The notes: generated by a model not told the origin, from the sequence alone. A stretch of 64,000 nucleotides of DNA from Zygnema cylindricum (GCA_037447655.1 JBBHKE010002929.1:176084-240083), one strand, 5' to 3'. Positions 43,261-55,333 are shown, counted from the first letter of the stretch. A program made the numbers and translations.

Positions 43261-45292
43261 GAGGATGTTAAAGGATATAGAGTTTATGATCTAAAAAGGG
43301 AAGATATAATCTTAGTAAAGCATCTAGTAGTTATGGATGAAGGAAAGTCTGTGGATCCCTTCAAATATACAAAGTCAGTAAAAATCAGATTTAAGTCAAA
43401 AAATTTCGATGACTTTGAGCTCCGTAACTATCCGGGTTTTAGAGAAGATGACATTCTTGCAGGTACAAATCAGACCGAAAAGGACTCGGCTATGGAAACT
43501 ACAGTGACAACTCTACCCGAAGCGGAAGACTTGGTGGAAACTGATTCGGAATCAAGGGATAGGGGAGAAGCCGAGTTTGTTCGAAAGAATTCACAAGAAC
43601 CTTCTATTCCGGCCTCAGATTTTGAGGAGAAGAGGAGAAGTAGCAAAATACTACAAGAAAAACAGGTTAATAACAAGGTAACAAAACTATCTCATCAAGA
43701 TGAACCTCAAACTTATGGAGAGGCGATGACTTGTCCAGAAAGAAACCGGTGGAAGACAGCCATCAATGAGGAGATGGCCTCAATTATGGCAGTCGATACT
43801 TGGGAGCTGGTGAATTGTCCACCTAACCGAAAACCAGTCAGTTTAAAGTGGGTTTTCAAATTAAAACTGAACCCAGATAACACAATCGAGCGCTACAAGG
43901 CCTGATTAGTGGCAAAGGGATTTACACAAAAAGAGGGAATTGACTACGAGGAAACCTTTGCCCCGGTGGTCAGATTTCCCTCCGTCCGCATACTTCTCAG
44001 CCTGGCAGCAGCGGAAGACATGGAAATGCACTAGATGGACATCATAAAAGCCTTTTTGCATGGAGAATTCGAAGAAGAGATCTTCATGCGACAACCCGAA
44101 GGGTTTGTGGAGGAAAGCGAGGAGAGTAAGGTATGTGGGTTGATTAAATCTCTTTATGGTTTGAAACACGCGCCTCGACAGTGGAATAAGAAGCTTGATG
44201 AGTTTCTTACCGGTCTGGGATATATCCAGATCAGCTCAGATCACTCAATCTATGTTTTCGAAAATGAGGAATGTTTTATATTTATTGCAATTTATGTTGA
44301 TGATTTACTTGTTTTGAGTAAATCAATGAAAAAAATTAATAAACAGAAAAACCGATCTTAAGAGGAGATTTCAAATGAAGGATATGGGGGAAGCAAAATA
44401 TATTTTGGGAATTCAAGTAGAGAGAGACCGAAAAAGAAAATTTATAAGATTGACTCAAAAGGAAGCAATAGGGAACAAGCTTGAAAAATATAAAATGGAT
44501 AAAGCTAATAGTTGTACAACTCCAATGGGGTTGAATAAGGGAAGTGAGGGGAGTGAGGAAGAAGGAGTCATAGTCTTAGACGAGGAATTATCTCTAGAAG
44601 AACAGAAGTTCATGCAAACTATTCCTTACAAGCAAGTAGTGGGAAGTCTAATCTATTTTATGAATTGTACCTGACCGGATTTAGCTGCAACTGTAGGAGT
44701 GCTGAGTAGAAGTCTAAATGCTCCCACTAAGAGGAAATAGGAGGCAGCTAAGAGAGTCCTTAGATATTTGATAAGAACTAGGGATCTATGGTTGCATTTG
44801 GGTGGGGAGAATACTGCCATCACTACTTGGAGTGATGCTAGTTATAGTGATGCTCCGATGAGGAGATGCACTTCTGGATATGTATTATATGTGGGTGATG
44901 GAGCTTGCTGTTGGAGTAGCAAACACCAAAAAGTTATTGCTTAGTCCACCATGAAGGCTGAGAATATGGCCTTTTGCTCTGCTGTAAAAGATTTGATGTG
45001 GGTCAAGTCTTTGCTTGGTGAGCTTGGTCACCTTAAGAGTGGTGTGCATAATTTTTTTTGTGATAATAAGGCAGCAATCGCTATTTTTGCCAATCTTAAA
45101 CATCATTTTAAAGCTAAACACGTGGACATTAGACTCAGCTTTGTAAGAGAGAAAGTAGAAAACAAAATAATCAGTTTAGAGTACCGACCAGATAGTGAGA
45201 TGGTAGTAGATATGATGACCAAACCTGTGCCTTCCCCTAAGCTAATTTTCTGCAGGGAGAAGTGTTGTCTGAAATTAAAGATTGACTAGAAA
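43261..45292 (+). pseudogene. Element A2: linker, reverse transcriptase and RNase H
   Basis: A 190-codon frame (43333-43905) holds the linker and RT start (TINEEMASIM-type, KWVFKLKLNPDNTIERYKA) and ends in a stop where Arg should be (CGA to TGA). RT continues with [35 protein letters not shown] (44293-44304) and KDMGEAKYILGIQVERD. The PYKQVVGSLIYFMNC block ends in a stop. RNase H shows DASYSDAP, a stop before STMKAE (normally TMEAE), the C-terminal CDN block and the complete VDMMTKPVPSPK end. Confidence 0.88.
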
Positions 45293-45302
45293 ATAAGGAG
45301 AG

Positions 45303-46358
45303 TGTAGAAATTAAATGTCCATTTAAAGTATTTTCTAGGTCTAAATGGAAATATAGAAAGAAGTCGAGGCAGTATACCTCTAACTTCTCTCTCCAACTCT
45401 TAAACTTGTCGCAGTCACTGAGAAATTGGAGAGAAAGCTAGAGCCATTCCTACCTAGGCTAGCCAGAAGTTTACGGGGATTATATATTAGTTAGGGGTTT
45501 ATTTACTTAAAGGAAAGTGCCGGCTACAGGATTTTATCCTGGGACCTACCGGCCGGCAAACAGCCAATAGCCAGTAGCCTTAGCCGTTAAGTCTTTATCG
45601 AGTGTTACGTAATATAGGGTTTCATATTTAATTAAATATTATCAAGAAGGAAAAATCATTTACCTATAAGTGTTTACGGGAGACATAGATCCATAATTGT
45701 AAAAGTTCGGATTGCGGTATGGATAAGAAACCAATACCGCGTGTTTGTTTCTTTAAAGAAAAGAATACCTCACATGTATTTATTACGGCTACGATTAAAT
45801 ATGAATTTAATCGGACGGGCGGAATTAACGCCGAGATCGCAGAAGAGGATTTTGGCGGTTTGTGTTCATCTCCACATCGGATGACACGTGGCGGAATTAA
45901 ATTGGATCGCGGCATCTCCGAGGATTACGGGAGCGAATCCGGACATACCACGTGTTGACATTTAGGCCATGTCGTACAGTGTTCGTACAGAAAGTACACC
46001 GGCAGCTGTACTTTTGTGTACGGAACTGCAATCTGATTGGCTCCGTATATCAATAGATAGAGTTTGTGAGAGAGATAGATTCAGAAAAATTAGGAGATAG
46101 GACCCTCTCTCTTCCAGAGAGCTTCTGTACAAAAGGTCAACTTTGACCTTCCATAACTTACTGTTCAGGGGAGCAAATTCAGAGATTCTTTTAGCTATCG
46201 ACTCACGGGAGTCTTGCCTTCTCAAGGGTGAAGTTGGTCAAAGTTATTGTCTGCGAGGGTGGTAGTTGTTTTTTCTGAAACACAAAGGGGTCAAGGTTAT
46301 CCTAAAGGCTTCTTGGAAGCTGTCCACTCTGAGGACTTATGGAGGTCTCAGTGTTTCA
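45303..46358 (+). repeat. LTR-A, 3' copy of A2
   Basis: 1,056 bases, TGTAGAAATTAAATGTCC to CAGTGTTTCA, preceded by the polypurine tract AAGGAGAG and followed by AAATG. Confidence 0.95.
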
Positions 46359-46363
46359 AAATG

Positions 46364-46798
46364 TCCCCCTATTGTACACTAATGGGTAACAAAGTCTTCA
46401 ATTGACGTGAAAATGCCTAACTTTCTCCCAACGTAATAAATGCTCTGCCCGTCTGTTGAGCCTAAACTATCATCCTACTGTCGGCTAACACCAAAATCTA
46501 CATGACAATCCCAAAGGTTAAGTGACTTTCCATAATGTACCCCTCTGCTAGAGCTACATAGAATAGATGCCATGTCATGAAGTCGCCAGCGTTGGAACTG
46601 ACTAACTCTGTTGTTAGAGCTTCGTTTGAGGTGAACTAAAGTGCGTTGTGCTCCAAGGTCAAAAAATAAGGATCTGATATGGCAAGTGGTCCTCCCCTTC
46701 CGCGTACGCTGGGGTCCGTATATGGTGGAATGAGGCCCCACAAATCATGGGAGTAGAAATGTGTCGAGAATGCACATGAGCTTGACAATACCGAACCC
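46364..46798. other. Unassigned sequence right of A2
   Basis: Continues the sequence left of A2 (33439) once A2 and one AAATG are removed. No coding frame, repeat or motif is convincing. It may belong to the outer part of element F or be older host sequence. Confidence 0.3.
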
Positions 46799-46812
46799 TT
46801 TAATTTCTACAC

Positions 46813-48480
46813 TCCCCTTATTTTCTAGTCACCTTCCACTTTGAGACCACACTTTTTTCTACAAAAGTTTAATTTAGGAGATGGTACATGCTTAATCATC
46901 ATGTCTGTTGCCATTTCACTATCTGGTCAGTACAATAAACTTATGATTTTATCCTCTAGATTTTCTCTAACAAAGCTAAGTCTTATATCCATGTGTTTAG
47001 CTTTGAAAAGATGTTTAGGATTATAAGGAATGGCAATGGCTGTTTGATTATCACAATAGATTTTTGCACACCACTCTTAAGATGACCAAGCTCACCAAGC
47101 AAAGTCTTTACCCACATCAATTCTTTTACAACAGAGTAAGAGGCCATGTACTCAGCCTCCATGGTGGACTGAGCAATAATCTTTTGTTGTTTTTTGCTCC
47201 AGCAGCAAGCCATATCACCCACATATAATACATATCTAGAAGTATACCTCCTCATAGGAGCATCCCCATAAATAGCATCACTCCAAATGGTGATGTCATT
47301 GTTGTCCCCACCCAAATGCAGCCATAGATCCCTAGTCTGTACCAGATAGCTGAAAACTCTCTTAGTTGCCTCTCAATCTATTTTGGTGGGAGCATTTAAA
47401 CTTCTACCCAATACTCCTACAATAGCAACTAAATCTGGTCTGGTACTGTTCATAAAGTAGATTAAACTTCCCACTACTTGTTTGTAAGGAATAGTCTGCA
47501 TGAACTTCTTCACTTCAGGTCCTAACTCATCATCCAGGAGTAAAACTCCTTCTTCCACACTCCCCTCACTTCTATTTTATAGCTCCATGGGAGTTGTGCA
47601 ACTATTAGCCTTATCTATTTGGAATCTTTCCAACATATTCGCGATGGCCTCTTTCTGAGTTTATCTGATTATCTTCCTATCTTTGTCTCTCTCTACCTAA
47701 ATTCCCAAAATATACTTTGCCTCTCCCATATCATTCATCTTAAATCTCCCGTTGAGATCTGTTTTGAGTTTATTAATCTGGTCTATGGATTTACTTAAAA
47801 CCAGCAAATCATCAACATAAATTGCACTAAAAATGATTCCTTTATCATCTTCAATCAGCTAAATTGAATAATCTGAGTTTATTCTTGTATATCCTAGACT
47901 GATCTTCTTGTTCCATTGTCGGGGTGCCTTTTTCAGGCCATAGAGAGATTTGATCAGCCGACATACCTTGCTCTCTTCTCCGTGTTCCACAAATCCTTTG
48001 GGTCGTCGCATGAAGATCTCCTCTTCTAGCTCTCCATGAAAAAAGGTTGTTTTGATGTCAATCTGGTGCACTTCTATGTCTTTTGCTGCCGCCAGACTGA
48101 GAAGTATTCAAACTGAGGGAAACCTGACAACTGGAGCAAAGGTCTTCTCGTAGTCTATTCCCTCTTTCTGTGTAAATCCTTTTGCCACTAACCGGGCCTT
48201 GTAATGCTCAATGGTGTTATCGCGGTTCAGTTTTAACTTGAGTACCCATTTGCATCCTATCGGCTTTTGGTTAGGTTGACAGTCCACAAACTCCTAAGTA
48301 TCGGCCACCATGATTGAGGCCATTTCCTGGTTGATGGTTGTTTTCCATCCGTTTTTCTCCAAACAATTCATCGCCTCTTTGTAAGTCTGAGGTTCATCCA
48401 GATGGGATAATTTGGTTACCTTGTTGTTGACTTGTTTTTTTTGCATCCGTTTGTTGCTCCTTCTTCCTCTCTCAAAGTAT
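46813..48480 (-). pseudogene. Element A4: reverse transcriptase and RNase H
   Basis: RNase H (47315-46983) has DITIWSDAIYGD, TMEAEYMAS and a frameshift after the KS.VI block where CDNQAA is expected. RT carries YVDD at 47808-47819, HQIDIKTTFFHGELEEEI (48071-47859), SLYGLKKAPRQW and ..EYDETF-type blocks further upstream in other frames. Several stops. The C-terminal DM..KP end is at about 46880. Confidence 0.83.
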
Positions 48481-49590
48481 GCCGCTGATATGATGGCTAA
48501 CTTGGGTTCCGTCTAATAGTTTCAAGCTTTCCCCTCTCCCTCGGTTCCGGTTCCATTTCCACCGCGTCTTCCGTTTCTAGTATCTTCTGAGGTATCACTG
48601 TTTACTCTTTTTTTGTCTGGTTTCTACCTGCAAGATCATCATCTTCTCGCAAACCTGGAGGTCAAAATCATCAAAAAAAATTGACTCAAACCTGATTTTG
48701 ACTAACTTTGTATACTTAAAAGGATCTATAGACTTTCCTTCATCTATCACCACTAGATATTTTACTAAAATTTCATTTTGCCTTTTAAGATCATAAACTC
48801 TATACCCTTTTACATCTTCATCATATCCTAGAAGATATCTTTGTTTTCCTTTTGGATCTAGTTTCCAATTTAACCGATCTGTTTCTAGACTGAACACCTG
48901 ACCACCGAAATCCTTTAAATGTGAGACATCTGGTTTTCTGTCGGTCCATCTCTCATTAGGTGTTTAGCCTTTTACTGCCAAAGTAAGAACTCTATTCTGG
49001 AGATAATTTGCATAGTTCATTACTTCAGCTCAGAATCTCTTTCCTATCTTCTTATCTGACAACATACTTCTTGCACTATCACGTAGTGTCCTATTCAACC
49101 TCTCGGCTTCACCATGCGCAACCTCTCGGTTACACCATTTTGCGCAAGATTTTTAAGAACTGTCTTTTGGTGTTGCACTCTATCTTCTCTCAAAAAATCC
49201 TCAAATTGATATGAGATTTACTCCCCTCCATTAAAACTTCTTACTCCTTTAATAGAGGTTTCATGGAGTTTCTCACTCCATGTTTTATATTCCTTAAAAC
49301 CTGCGGGGCCTCCGATTTGTTTTTCAAAAAATACACTCTTGAATACCGAGACCAATCGTAGGTGATAGTCATCGTAAACCTCTTACCTCCAAGTGATGGC
49401 ACTTTAGCCGGTCCCCATATTTCAGTGTGTACCAAATCTAACACTTTTTCCCCTGTATAAGTGGCTACCTTTGGAAAGGGTAACGTATGTGCCTTACCTT
49501 GAGCACATCTACTACAGGCACTTAGATTTTCATTTTCTCCAAAGTGAATTTCTTCCACTACCCCCCTCTTTTTCTTTTTTTTCAACTTAT
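48481..49590 (-). pseudogene. Element A4: integrase core and linker
   Basis: The frame 49585-49241 reads VEEIHFGENENLSACSRCAQGK (zinc finger with both Cys), VHTEIWGPAKVPS (catalytic Asp changed to Glu) and TITYDWSRYSRVYFLKNKS. The later core with the second Asp and Glu is broken. The 48897-48595 frame gives the GYDEDVKGYRVYDLKRQNEILVKYLVV-type post-core block. Confidence 0.8.
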
Positions 49591-49591
49591 C

Positions 49592-50140
49592 TTAATGCAC
49601 ATGTCCAAGTCTCTTATGCCATAACATAATATGATGAACACCATCATAAAAAAGTTTCTTCTTTCCATTGCTTAAGATCAGCCTAAACATCCCTTGGCTA
49701 CCCTTTTCAGCAATGAAATACACTTCCTCCTCAAAACTAGCAATAAAGATTCCTTTTCTAATGTTAGTGTCAAAACCCTTATCATCTGACACAGATGTTG
49801 AGATTAGGTTTTTGTTTAATTCACGAATAAAAATCACCTCTAAGAATGTAACTATGGATGTCTGTCCTTCCAGTATAACTTTTAGATCTACTGATCTTAC
49901 AAAAGTATTAGTGACTACCCTCCCATCCCCGTACTCTATCTCTACGGTGGGAATCTTTCTCAATTTTGTAAACATGTGTTTGTCCTTGCACATGTGGATG
50001 GAGGCACTTGAATCGACAATCCAGTTTGCTTTACCTTTCAATCCACCGTAAGCACATTCTTGCTTTCGTGGAATTCGAACCTCGGTTTTTGCCTTTAACT
50101 CCTCATCCAACAGAAGCTCATCGTCCTCGTCCTCGGATCT
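49592..50140 (-). pseudogene. Element A4: protease and start of integrase
   Basis: A 172-codon frame begins in the acidic gag tail (DEELKAKTEV), runs through WIVDSSASIHMC (protease core, Gly changed to Ser), VEIEYGDGRVV, ..FIRELNKNLISTSV and ends at HKRLGHVH. The Gly-to-Ser change in the DSGAS motif would impair the protease. Confidence 0.83.
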
Positions 50141-51340
50141 TGACCCACATCAACTCTTTCACAGCAAAACAAGAGCCCATATACTTAGCCTTAATAGTAG
50201 ACTGAGCAACCACCTTTTGTTGATTACTACTCCAACAGCAAACTCCTTCCCCCATATACAATACATACCCAGAAGTGGATCTTCCCATACGTGCATCCCC
50301 ATAACTAGCATCACTCCAAGTAGTGATACCAATGTGCTCCCTCCCCTAATGCAACCATAACTCTTTGGTTCCTACCAGATACCTCATGACTCTCTTGGTT
50401 GCCTCCCAATCTCTTTTCCTAGGATCGTTAAGACTCCTACTAAGGACTCCTACTGTTGTCGCTATGTCAGGCCTTGTTCATTTCATAAAGTAGATCAAAC
50501 TTCCTACTACGTGTCTATAAGGAATAGACTTCATAAACTCTCTTTCCTCTGGACTCATCTAATCATCTAAAATTATCACTCCTCGTTCTACACTCCCATC
50601 ACTTACTTTTTTCAAGTCCATGTGAGTGGTACAACTGTTTGCCTTTTCCATCTGGAATTTCTCAAGCATATTACCTATTGCTTCTTTTTGAGTAAGTGTG
50701 ATAATCCTTTTCCCCCTATCTCTCTCAATTTAGATTCCCAAAATATATCTTACCTCCCCTAAATCTTTCATATCAAATCTGCTTCTAAGATTTTTCTTTA
50801 ACTTATTGATGTTTTCCAAAGACTTACTCAACACAAGCAAAGCATCCACATAAATTGCAATGAAAATAACACCATTATCATCTTGAAACATATAGATTGA
50901 ATGGTCAGCGCTGATCCGGATATATCCTTGACTAGTGAGAAACTCATCTAGTTTCTTATTCCACTGTCGGGGACCCTGCTTCTGTCTTTATAAGGACTTT
51001 ATGAGCCTGCAAACTTTGCTCTCTTCTCCTTCCTCCACAAACTCCTCTGGTTGCCTCATGAATTTTTTTTTCTCTAATCACCATTAAGAAAGGCAGTCTT
51101 AATGTCCATTTGGTGTATTTCCATGTCTTCTGCTTTTGCAAGACTGAGAATAATTCTTACTGATGGTAACCGAACAATTGGAGCAAAAGTCTTCTCATAG
51201 TGAATCCCCTCCTTTTCGGTGAACCCCTTTGCTACCAATCGAGCCTTATATCTCTGAATGGTATTAACTTCGTTCAGTTTCAGTTTAAACACCCATTTAT
51301 TGCGAATCGGTTTTCTATCCGGAAGATAGTCCACTAGTTC
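50141..51340 (-). pseudogene. Element B2: reverse transcriptase and partial RNase H
   Basis: RT reads [49 protein letters not shown] and IHQMDIKTAFLNGD, then a frame change. The catalytic motif at 50841-50852 reads YVDA instead of YVDD, which would abolish polymerisation. The partial RNase H has DASYGDARMG and IKAKYMGS-type blocks with the active-site Glu position changed to Lys. It ends at the junction near 50141. Confidence 0.85.
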
Positions 51341-52360
51341 CCAATTGTTGCTCTTTCTCCCTCCCTCAAACTCCAAAGCCGGAATGGAGGGAAGTCTTAG
51401 TTTTCTCCATACTGTCTCATCGGCTCCCCTATCCATGGAACCCGGTTCACGTTCCTCTTCTTCTGTCTTCTCAAATTCCATAGGAGTAGGTGAGGTTTCT
51501 GATGATTCTATTGTATCTTGACTCTCCCCTGAATTTGCAATCACTGTTTAACTCATGTCTTTTTCCGGAACGACCGAGTTCTCCTCACAGTTCGACTCAA
51601 ATCTGATTCTTATTTTCTTCGCATATTTGAAGGGGTCAAATGACTTCCTTTCATCCATGACAACTTGGTGTTTGACCAGAATGATATCTTTCTTTGCTAA
51701 GTCATAGACTCTATATCCCTTAACATCCTCATCATATCCTACAAAGTATCCAAGTTTTCCCTTAGCATCTAGTTTCCAGTTTTTCCTATCCGTATTAAAC
51801 TGTAAACTTGGCTACCGAATGCTTTAAGGTGTGAGATATTTGGTTTCCTTCCAACCCATCTATCATAAGGTGTCATTCCCTTTACGGCTGAGGTAAGGAC
51901 TTTATTCTTAATGTAGTTGGCACGGTAAATGGCTTCTGCCCAAAATCTCTTTCCTATTTTCTTGTCGGTCAACATACTATATGCACTATCTCCTAGTGCT
52001 CGGTTCAACCTCTCAGCTACAACATTTTGTTCTAGGTTATATGGTACGTTTTTTTTGGGGCTGAACTCCCTCATCTCTTAAGTATTCCTCAAACTTGTTA
52101 TAGGTAAATTCCCCCCCATTATCACTCCTTATTCTCTTAATGGGGGTTCCATGCAACTTCTCACTCCAGGCTTTATATTCTTTTAATTAAGTTCGTGTTT
52201 CACACTTTGTTTTAAGGAAGTAGACTCTACAGTATCTAGACCAGTCATCAGTTATTGTCAACATAAACTTGTTCCCTCCAACCGAAGGTTCTTTTGCACG
52301 TCCCTAGATATCTGTGTGGACCAAATCTAGTACTTTATCAACTCTATATGTGGGAAAATG
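51341..52360 (-). pseudogene. Element B2: integrase core and linker
   Basis: The 52074-51769 frame has NVVAERLNRALGDSAYSML (catalytic Glu block), IGKRFWAEAIYRANYIKNKVLTSA and GRKPNISHLKAFGSQVYS. Upstream pieces hold the first and second Asp regions in broken frames. The linker (51544-51345) is acidic and lacks about 60 codons found in B1 and the A family, joining directly to NNWELVDYLP. That is a deletion that removed the RT start. Confidence 0.8.
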
Positions 52361-53340
52361 GAGTCACTGAGCCTTATCTTGAGCACAACCACTACAATCA
52401 TCCACCATTTCATTATCTTCAAACTCAATGCCTTCTATTACACCAAGCTTCTTCATTTCCCTCAGCCTATCAAAATGCACATGCCCCAACCGCTTATGCC
52501 AAATCATCAACTTTGGAACACCAACATAGTAAGCATTATTCTTTTCATTACTCGGGTTAAGCCTAAACATTCATTGGTTACCCTTATCTGCCGTGAAGTA
52601 GACTTCATCCCCATACTTAGTCGTAAAGACTCCCTTTCTAGTGAAGGTATCAAACTCTTTGTCATCTAACACTGATGTAGAGACAATATTTTCACTCAGC
52701 TGAGGAATGTAGAGTACATCTGAGAAGGTGAGTATAGAAGTCTTACCCTCCACTAAGACTTTCAGATCTACCGACCTCACTACATCTATGGTAACAATTC
52801 TCCCATCCCCATACTCTATCTCTACAGTAGGGATCTTTCTTAGCTTAGTAAAGAGGTGCTTATCACGACACATATGCATGGATGCACCTGAGTCGATGAT
52901 CCATCTTTCTTGTGGAGTTTCCCGAATTGGTCCAAGAGCACACTTTTGATTCCAAGGGATCTCCTTCTCCTCCATACTCTCGTCAATAAGAAGCTCCCCA
53001 TCCTCCTCCTGAGAGGACTTGTCCTCGGTTTCTCCTTTCACTTTTGTGACCACAAAAGCCTTCTTCTTTCCTCCAGAAGGACCCCCTCCACGGTTCTCTT
53101 GGACCCTCAGCTTCGACAGCTTGACACAATCCGCTATGAAGTGTTCCGGCTTTTTGCAAAAATGAGAAAGACCCTTTGGGGGCCTCGGTCCTCCAAACTG
53201 ATCTCTCTCTCTTTTGAATGGTTTCTTTGAATGCTTCCCCCATCGGTCTCCTCCTACAGCTAGAGCTTCAATGCTCTTTTTCCCCCTGCTAATCTCAATT
53301 TTTTTCTCCTGCACAAGTATCATCCGGACCACTCTGTTCC
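52361..53340 (-). pseudogene. Element B2: zinc knuckle, protease and integrase finger
   Basis: A 253-codon open frame (53332-52571) runs from the end of gag through SHFCKKPEHFIADC (knuckle whose first Cys is Ser), an acidic stretch, WIIDSGASMHMC (intact protease core), VEIEYGDGRIVTIDV and the following region. After a stop, 52570-52364 continues with HKRLGHVHFDRLREMKKLGVIEGI and CSGCAQDK (complete HHCC finger). This is the longest open pol segment of the B family here. Confidence 0.87.
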
Positions 53341-54038
53341 ACTTCTATGAACTGGTAGTCATTTCTTGTACTCGGTACACTATGTTTTCATACTCGTTGG
53401 GTAACTTTATGATAAGAGTGTAACTTTCATCTTCATTGTACTTGTCCACCTGGCACTCTCCATCTCCATATACAAACAAGAAAGATCATTACAATAGTCT
53501 AACATCTTTCCCCCTTTGTAAGTATAATTCCCTAACTTTTGTTCGGCCCCTGAATAATACTAGCTCTATAGATTTCCACCCAACTCACCCACAACTCCTC
53601 GGCCTTGTAAATGTGAAGACGGGGGGTTGCTAAAGCCTGAGTGAGGTGTCTTAGAATGAAGTTTTTGGGAGTCATGTTGATGTCTTCCCACGTTTCGGTG
53701 TTGTTGACCACGGTCTTCACGATCGCTGCTTCCGTTGCCATGGTAATAGGAGCAATAAGAGTAAGAGGCGTCTCCTTCTCTTTCCCCTTTTCGGACACAC
53801 AGCTGCCCCCATCATTTGCCTCCTCTGCTGCAGCAGAGGTTGATGCACAAAACCTTATTCCACCGAGCCCTGGTGGAGTTCCCTGAGGTGGACGTTTCAC
53901 TTGTCCACTGACAATTCCCCAATATCGTTTTTCGCACAAAGCCCCCATCATCATGGCTTTCCAATAGGTGAGCCCAGATCCATTCAAGGCGGGCACCCTA
54001 TAGGGTGGGCCCATAACCTTCAATTCTGTCTCCTCCAC
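53341..54038 (-). pseudogene. Element B2: gag
   Basis: Opens inside the LTR at 54038 with GTG in place of ATG (..EETELKVMGPPYRVPALNGSG) and is open for 168 codons: AMMMGALCEKRYWGIVSGQVKRPPQGTPPG, an A/E/S-rich linker, WEDINMTPKNFILRHLTQALATPRLHI and AEELWVSWVEIYRA. A frameshift follows in the DQK..SY block. Capsid-type protein; the lost start codon suggests it is dead. Confidence 0.87.
54004..54018 (-). other. Half-tRNA primer-binding site, B2
   Basis: GGTTATGGGCCCACC on the minus strand directly after the LTR end. Confidence 0.85.
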
Positions 54039-55010
54039 TAGACTACATAATTCAAGAAGCCTCTAGATAGCTTTTAACTAACCCGCTTAAAGCCACTACC
54101 ACGGCTGTCCAAGAGGACAAATTAACAGTCTGACTGCATCCGTGAGTAGCTTAACTCCCTTGGGTTCGTAGCAAAAAGAATCACTGGAAACGGCCAACCA
54201 GCCGATAAGTTATGAGGTGGCAAATATGCCAATTTATACAAAACTCTCAAATAGAGAGGTGATTGTCTAAAAAGATGCTAAGTCCTAACCCCTCTCACAA
54301 TCCCTATCTACGAACCAATGAAATAACTGTACCGTACGAAAAGGTACTACAGCCGATGACCTTTCTATACGGCCTGTGTACGACAAGGCCACTGAGTGGA
54401 CGCGTGTCAACCTTCCACTCGTCCGTACGTTCCCCGGAATTTCTACGACTAAATGTTATCCTTCTACGTGGCGTCAGGTCATGCCACGTCCACAAACGCC
54501 AAAGTGACCATTTCGGGATCCTGACAGCGATATATGCAGTAGGATTAAATCCAACATTGAATGTTAGCCATCGAAACAAACCTGCGATTCATTTGTTTCG
54601 TGCGAAATGACGATGAACTGAATATCAACTAGTTCTATGTTTCTTTGTTCATAAATTAGTTAATCGGTTTCAAGACCATACCACAGTTTAAATAGTTGTC
54701 AAACCCTATTTATCTTAACGGATTTCTAAGACAGACTGGTTAGAGCTAACGGCTACGCCGCGCTCTGCTGGTCGGAGGTTCGAGTCTTGCCGGACTCAAC
54801 CATTTGTTGAGAGTGACTTAAGTCACTCTTTAGTCTTGCCTAAGGAGTTGAGTCAGCCATGGCTCCACTACTTTCTCTCTCTTTCAGTGACTACAACAAG
54901 TATGGGGGATAGAGAAAAAAGGTGGAGGCAGACTACCTGCGTTTTTTCTTTCTTTTTCTACTAAACTATTCAGACCTAAAAAATATTCTATAAATCTAGT
55001 GATTTCAACA
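54019..55010 (-). repeat. LTR-B, 5' copy of B2
   Basis: 992 bases; TGTTGAAATCACTAG at the outer end, GAATTGAA at the inner end (the last C of GCA is mutated to A). It shows the same GGTTCGAGTCTTGCCGG block on the antisense strand near 54776-54792. Confidence 0.9.
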
Positions 55011-55333
55011 AATTAGAGTTATGCAAAATTAGAGTCCAAGGACGCGACAGTGTACGATTTGTAAGATTTTGTACTTTTACCTTTTTTAATGTAAAAATCT
55101 TGATGGCAGATCTGTTGAACTAAAATCAGAATTGATGATCAATTAGTATTAAGCATTTTTATAAACAAAAAGAAAATCGTAATTAGTGTTAATAACGCTA
55201 ATTATTTTTTAACACTAATAATTTCTCAACGCTAATAACGATTCACGGTGTAGTTTAAGGAAATTACTGTACGATGTCGGATGTCGGACTGTACTTTTTT
55301 TGATTTAAAAAAACATTTGGGCTCTTTAGTATT
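55011..55333. other. AT-rich stretch without genes
   Basis: No coding frame. Contains scattered copies of a short motif (AACGCTAAT, AACACTAAT) at about 55190-55255. It separates LTR-B from the inverted-repeat segment. Confidence 0.5.

Larger units (their letters stand above)
33445..46358 (+). mobile_element. Element A2: copia retrotransposon containing A3
   Basis: A plus-strand element with LTRs 33445-34497 and 45303-46358 and perfect duplication AAATG (33440-33444 and 46359-46363). Its own internal sequence is 34498-35232 plus 41682-45302. The gap is element A3. The LTR subtype begins TGTAGAAATTAAATGTCC. Confidence 0.95.
46799..50140 (-). mobile_element. Element A4: truncated A-family copia
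   Basis: A minus-strand element with only the outermost bases of its 3' LTR (about 46799-46812, TTTAATTTCTACA), then polypurine tract, RNase H, RT, integrase and protease. It stops in the acidic gag tail at 50140, where B2 RNase H begins. Gag, 5' LTR and most of the 3' LTR are missing. Confidence 0.85.
50141..55010 (-). mobile_element. Element B2: B-family copia, 3' end missing
   Basis: A minus-strand element from the middle of RNase H (50141) through RT, integrase, protease and gag to a full 5' LTR (54019-55010). The 3' LTR and RNase H end are lost at the junction with A4. No target duplication can be identified. Confidence 0.87.

Noticed and set aside
46475-46741. An 88-codon minus-strand frame right of A2
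   Set aside because: No recognisable motif, and it lies in a short unassigned stretch; chance is the simplest explanation.
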